DNA of 64,000 nucleotides from Akkermansia biwaensis (GTDB taxonomy: Bacteria > Verrucomicrobiota > Verrucomicrobiia > Verrucomicrobiales > Akkermansiaceae): assembly GCF_026072915.1 (NCBI RefSeq), contig NZ_AP025943.1:2170001-2234000 (forward strand), given 5' to 3'. The notes below the pieces were generated by a model that ran no database searches, was not told the origin of the DNA, and saw only the letters and a list, made by a program, of their open reading frames with translations. Shown piece by piece: positions 61,697-64,000 of the stretch. The translations under genes were made by a program, and so were the position numbers. Position 1 is the stretch's first letter, and the number at the start of each line of letters is the position of its first letter.

Positions 61697-63277
61697 TTAG
61701 TCGTCCAGGGGCAGCAGGTCCACCAGGTCGGCCTTGGTTTCCGGCCTTTGGCGGATTTCTTGGAGTTTGGCCTTCAACTGTTCGCAGATGTCCGGATGCT
61801 GGGACGCCACGTTGTTGAGTTCCTTGGGGTCTTTTTCCAGGTCAAACAGACTGCCTCCTTCCGGGGACTTGCTCATTTTGGCGCTCCCTCCGTTGATGCC
61901 GTCACGGATGGCGACTCCCGCGGGGATGAACTTCCATTTGCCGTGGCGGATGGCCAGAGCCTTGCCCGTGCTGTTGATCACGTGGTAATCCCGGCCTTTG
62001 GCGGATTTGCCGAGCATGGCGGGCATCACGTTTTCAGAGTCGCGGAAGGAATTAGCCTTGCCGGGGTCCAGAAGCTGCTCCAGGGAGGCGCCAAGATCCA
62101 TCTGGTTGAACAGCGCCTTGCTGGTCATGCCGGGTTTGACGACGGCGGGCCATTTGACGATGAACGGAATGCGGGAGCCGCCTTCCAGGATGCTGTACTT
62201 GCCCGCGCGGAAGGGGCCGGCGGGAGAATGGGTGGCATTGTCCCGGACGGCGAAATCCCTGTAGCCGTCATCGAGAACGGGACCGTTGTCGCTGGAGAAA
62301 ATCAACAGGGTGTCTTTTTCCAGTCCGGCTTTCTGCAGGGCTTCCGTGATGCGGCGCACGCAGTAATCCAGTTCCACGGTCACGTCGCCGCGAACGCCGT
62401 GCTGGCTCTTGCCCTCAAACTCTTTTCCGGGGCAGCGGGGCACGTGAATATCATGCGTGGCGAACATGAGGAAAAACGGCTCCTTGGCCTTGGCGCTTTT
62501 GTTGATGTATTCCACGGCCTTGTCCGTGATCACTTGCGCATTTTCCTCATCCTTCCAAAGGGCGCTCTTGCCGCCCTTCATGAAACCGATGCGGCCGATG
62601 CCGTTGATGATGGCCTGGTTGTGGCCATGGCTCCACATGAGCTTGAGCTGGTCCTTGTTGTCCTTGCCGTTGGGAAGCCCCGGGAAATTGTGCTTGTAGG
62701 ACACCTCAATGGGATCGTTCGGGTCCAGGTTGCGCACCTTTCCGTCTTCCAGGATGACGCAGGGAACGCGGTCCCCCGTGGCGGCAAAGATGAAGCTCTC
62801 GTCAAACCCGATCTGGTTCGGGCCGGGAGCGATTTCCTTGTTCCAGTCAATCTTCTTTCCCTTCTCGCCCAGCCCCAGGTGCCATTTGCCGACCATATAG
62901 GTCTTGTAGCCGTGGGATTTGAGCATTTTCGGCAGGGTAGGCTTCTTGGTATCGATAATCAGGGCGGCGTCTCCCGGCAGAATGCCCGTGCCTTCCTTGC
63001 GCCAGGGGTATTCTCCCGTAAACAGGGCGTACCGGGAAGGGGTGCAGACGGAGGTGGTGGAATAGGCATCCGTAAAGCGGACGCCCTGCTTGGCAAGCTT
63101 GTCTATGGAAGGGGTGGGAATTCCCTTGGCCCCGTAACAGCCTATGTCTCCATAGCCGAGGTCGTCAGCATAAATCATGACGATGGCTTTGGGCGGTTTG
63201 ATCTTGGGCGCGGCTACGGCTGTGCAGGCGGTTGCCGCAGCCAGGGCCAGCATGAGGTGTATTGCAGGTTTATACAT
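61697..63277 (-). CDS. Secreted formylglycine-dependent sulfatase
   Basis: A 526-residue exported arylsulfatase-family protein with a signal peptide ending near AVA. The metal site ADDLGYGD (37-44) and the CTPSR motif (Cys78-Arg82) mark the type I sulfatase family; the Cys must be converted to formylglycine. Further landmarks are GKWHLG, THDIHVPR and FSSDNG. It probably removes sulfate from mucin O-glycans in the periplasm. The anaerobic sulfatase-maturing enzyme needed is not in the window. The AI-2E-type gene is 18 bp upstream. Confidence 0.92.
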   Translation of the reverse strand: MYKPAIHLMLALAAATACTAVAAPKIKPPKAIVMIYADDLGYGDIGCYGAKGIPTPSIDKLAKQGVRFTDAYSTTSVCTPSRYALFTGEYPWRKEGTGILPGDAALIIDTKKPTLPKMLKSHGYKTYMVGKWHLGLGEKGKKIDWNKEIAPGPNQIGFDESFIFAATGDRVPCVILEDGKVRNLDPNDPIEVSYKHNFPGLPNGKDNKDQLKLMWSHGHNQAIINGIGRIGFMKGGKSALWKDEENAQVITDKAVEYINKSAKAKEPFFLMFATHDIHVPRCPGKEFEGKSQHGVRGDVTVELDYCVRRITEALQKAGLEKDTLLIFSSDNGPVLDDGYRDFAVRDNATHSPAGPFRAGKYSILEGGSRIPFIVKWPAVVKPGMTSKALFNQMDLGASLEQLLDPGKANSFRDSENVMPAMLGKSAKGRDYHVINSTGKALAIRHGKWKFIPAGVAIRDGINGGSAKMSKSPEGGSLFDLEKDPKELNNVASQHPDICEQLKAKLQEIRQRPETKADLVDLLPLDD

Positions 63278-63295
63278 GGTTTGTTGTTGTGTGTG

Positions 63296-64000
63296 TTATT
63301 GGGATAATGCGGGAGATTCTTCCGTGGGAGGTGAATTGGGAGGAGGTTCCGTCATGGGGCGCATGCTGGAATTCTGCCAGATGTACCGCTTGTAGAGAAC
63401 CTTGATGGCTGCCGTGAGGGGTACCGCCAGCAGGGCGCCGATCAGGCCGCCGAGAATAAGCGTCCAGATCAGCACGGAAAACATGACGGTAAGTGGATGA
63501 AGTTCCACGGAATCCCCCACGATTTTCGGCTGGATAACCCATCCGTCAAACTGGTTGACGGCCAGGAAAATGCCGGAAACGATCAGGATATGCTGAAAAT
63601 CCCCCCACGTGAACCAGGCCAGCAGCACCGCAGGAATAAAGGCGCTGATGATGCCCAGATACGGGATGATGCCCAGCACGCAGACCGCCGCGCCGATGGT
63701 GACGGCATACGGCAGTCCGACCAGTTTCAGGCAGATGGCGATCAGGATGCCTTCAATGATGCTCACAAGCATCTGACCGCGGAAGAAGGAGATCAGGTAG
63801 CCGTTGATCTCCTCCATCGTGTCCACCACGTCCTTCCGGAATTTGGAGGCTTTCAGGGGAAGGATGCTGGGCCACTTTTCTTTAATTTTATCAGCTTCCA
63901 GAAGGAAATAAAAGGCAAAAATGGGTGTGATCAGAATACTCACCATGATTCCTATGGAACTGTACAGAGCGCGTCCGCCGGACGTGAGCCAGGTCATCAG
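63296..64000 (-). CDS. AI-2E family permease, C-terminal part (runs off the window)
   Basis: The last 234 codons or so of a polytopic protein of the AI-2E (YdgG/PerM/UPF0118) family: several membrane segments, with FDGWVIQPKIVGDSVELHPL the family signature and LGGLIGALLAVPLTAA close to the end. A Pro/Ser-rich C-terminal tail follows. The reported autoinducer export for some members should not be assumed. The 5' end lies outside the window. It precedes the sulfatase on the same strand. Confidence 0.82.
   Translation of the reverse strand: MMTWLTSGGRALYSSIGIMVSILITPIFAFYFLLEADKIKEKWPSILPLKASKFRKDVVDTMEEINGYLISFFRGQMLVSIIEGILIAICLKLVGLPYAVTIGAAVCVLGIIPYLGIISAFIPAVLLAWFTWGDFQHILIVSGIFLAVNQFDGWVIQPKIVGDSVELHPLTVMFSVLIWTLILGGLIGALLAVPLTAAIKVLYKRYIWQNSSMRPMTEPPPNSPPTEESPALSQ

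Overview
The window looks like chromosomal DNA of an Akkermansia-like member of the Verrucomicrobiota. This is an inference from gene content: a secreted GH29 fucosidase and a formylglycine sulfatase (mucin-type glycan use), LPS/Kdo and Mla outer-membrane genes (Gram-negative envelope), an SHD1-domain secreted protein, a divergent FtsZ that still has an FtsA-binding tail, and carboxynorspermidine-type polyamine synthesis. Most of the window is dense, GC-rich housekeeping DNA. The AT-richer exceptions are 2.6-5.1 kb, 49.2-53.9 kb and 56.7-57.2 kb.

Layout. 0-5 kb: the 5' end of pyrG, kdsB, a polytopic O-antigen polymerase/ligase-like protein, tRNA-Ala(CGC), then an AT-rich surface-polysaccharide patch with an acyltransferase broken by an in-frame amber codon and a coupled SGNH hydrolase. 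5.3-9.9 kb: a parvulin-type isomerase, two PilT-family ATPases and a three-gene YqjD/YqjE-like membrane operon. 10-12.8 kb: mlaE-mlaF-mlaD. 12.9-18.1 kb: a degenerate NAD-synthetase-like protein and two coupled ABC half-exporters. 18.2-25 kb: phosphohexomutase, NlpC/P60-like lipoprotein, ftsA, ftsZ and a membrane protein. 25.5-26.0 kb: a type I-C-like CRISPR array with no cas genes in the window. 26.3-34 kb: metallophosphoesterase, carboxynorspermidine synthase, a tandem duplication of a periplasmic thioredoxin-like gene (one copy frameshifted), and alpha-L-fucosidase. 34-38 kb: an Opp/Dpp importer without ATPases. 38-49 kb: small lipoproteins, tyrS, an SBF-type transporter, an SHD1 protein, two BatA-like von Willebrand proteins, a glutaminyl-cyclase-like lipoprotein and parB. 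49.2-53.9 kb: a decayed phage-like patch with two fibre-like proteins, a glycosyltransferase, gene fragments, and a tRNA-Thr at its edge. 54-64 kb: parC, a helix-turn-helix protein, a large coiled-coil membrane protein, a FeoB-like channel lacking its GTPase domain, a zinc-ribbon protein, a sulfatase and a truncated AI-2E family permease.

The most unusual parts are (i) the 49.2-53.9 kb patch, where two divergent fibre-like proteins share an 18-residue H-x2-[DN]-x3-H-[ILV]-[ST]-x-E-E-[RK]-x2-W-N module and one is tightly linked to a glycosyltransferase; (ii) apparent loss of catalytic residues in conserved families (the NAD-synthetase-like protein and the T7 loop of FtsZ) and the missing GTPase domain of the FeoB-like protein; and (iii) several lesions that a read-level check should confirm or remove (amber in the acyltransferase, one-base deletion in the thioredoxin-like gene, two frameshifts in a phage-type gene).
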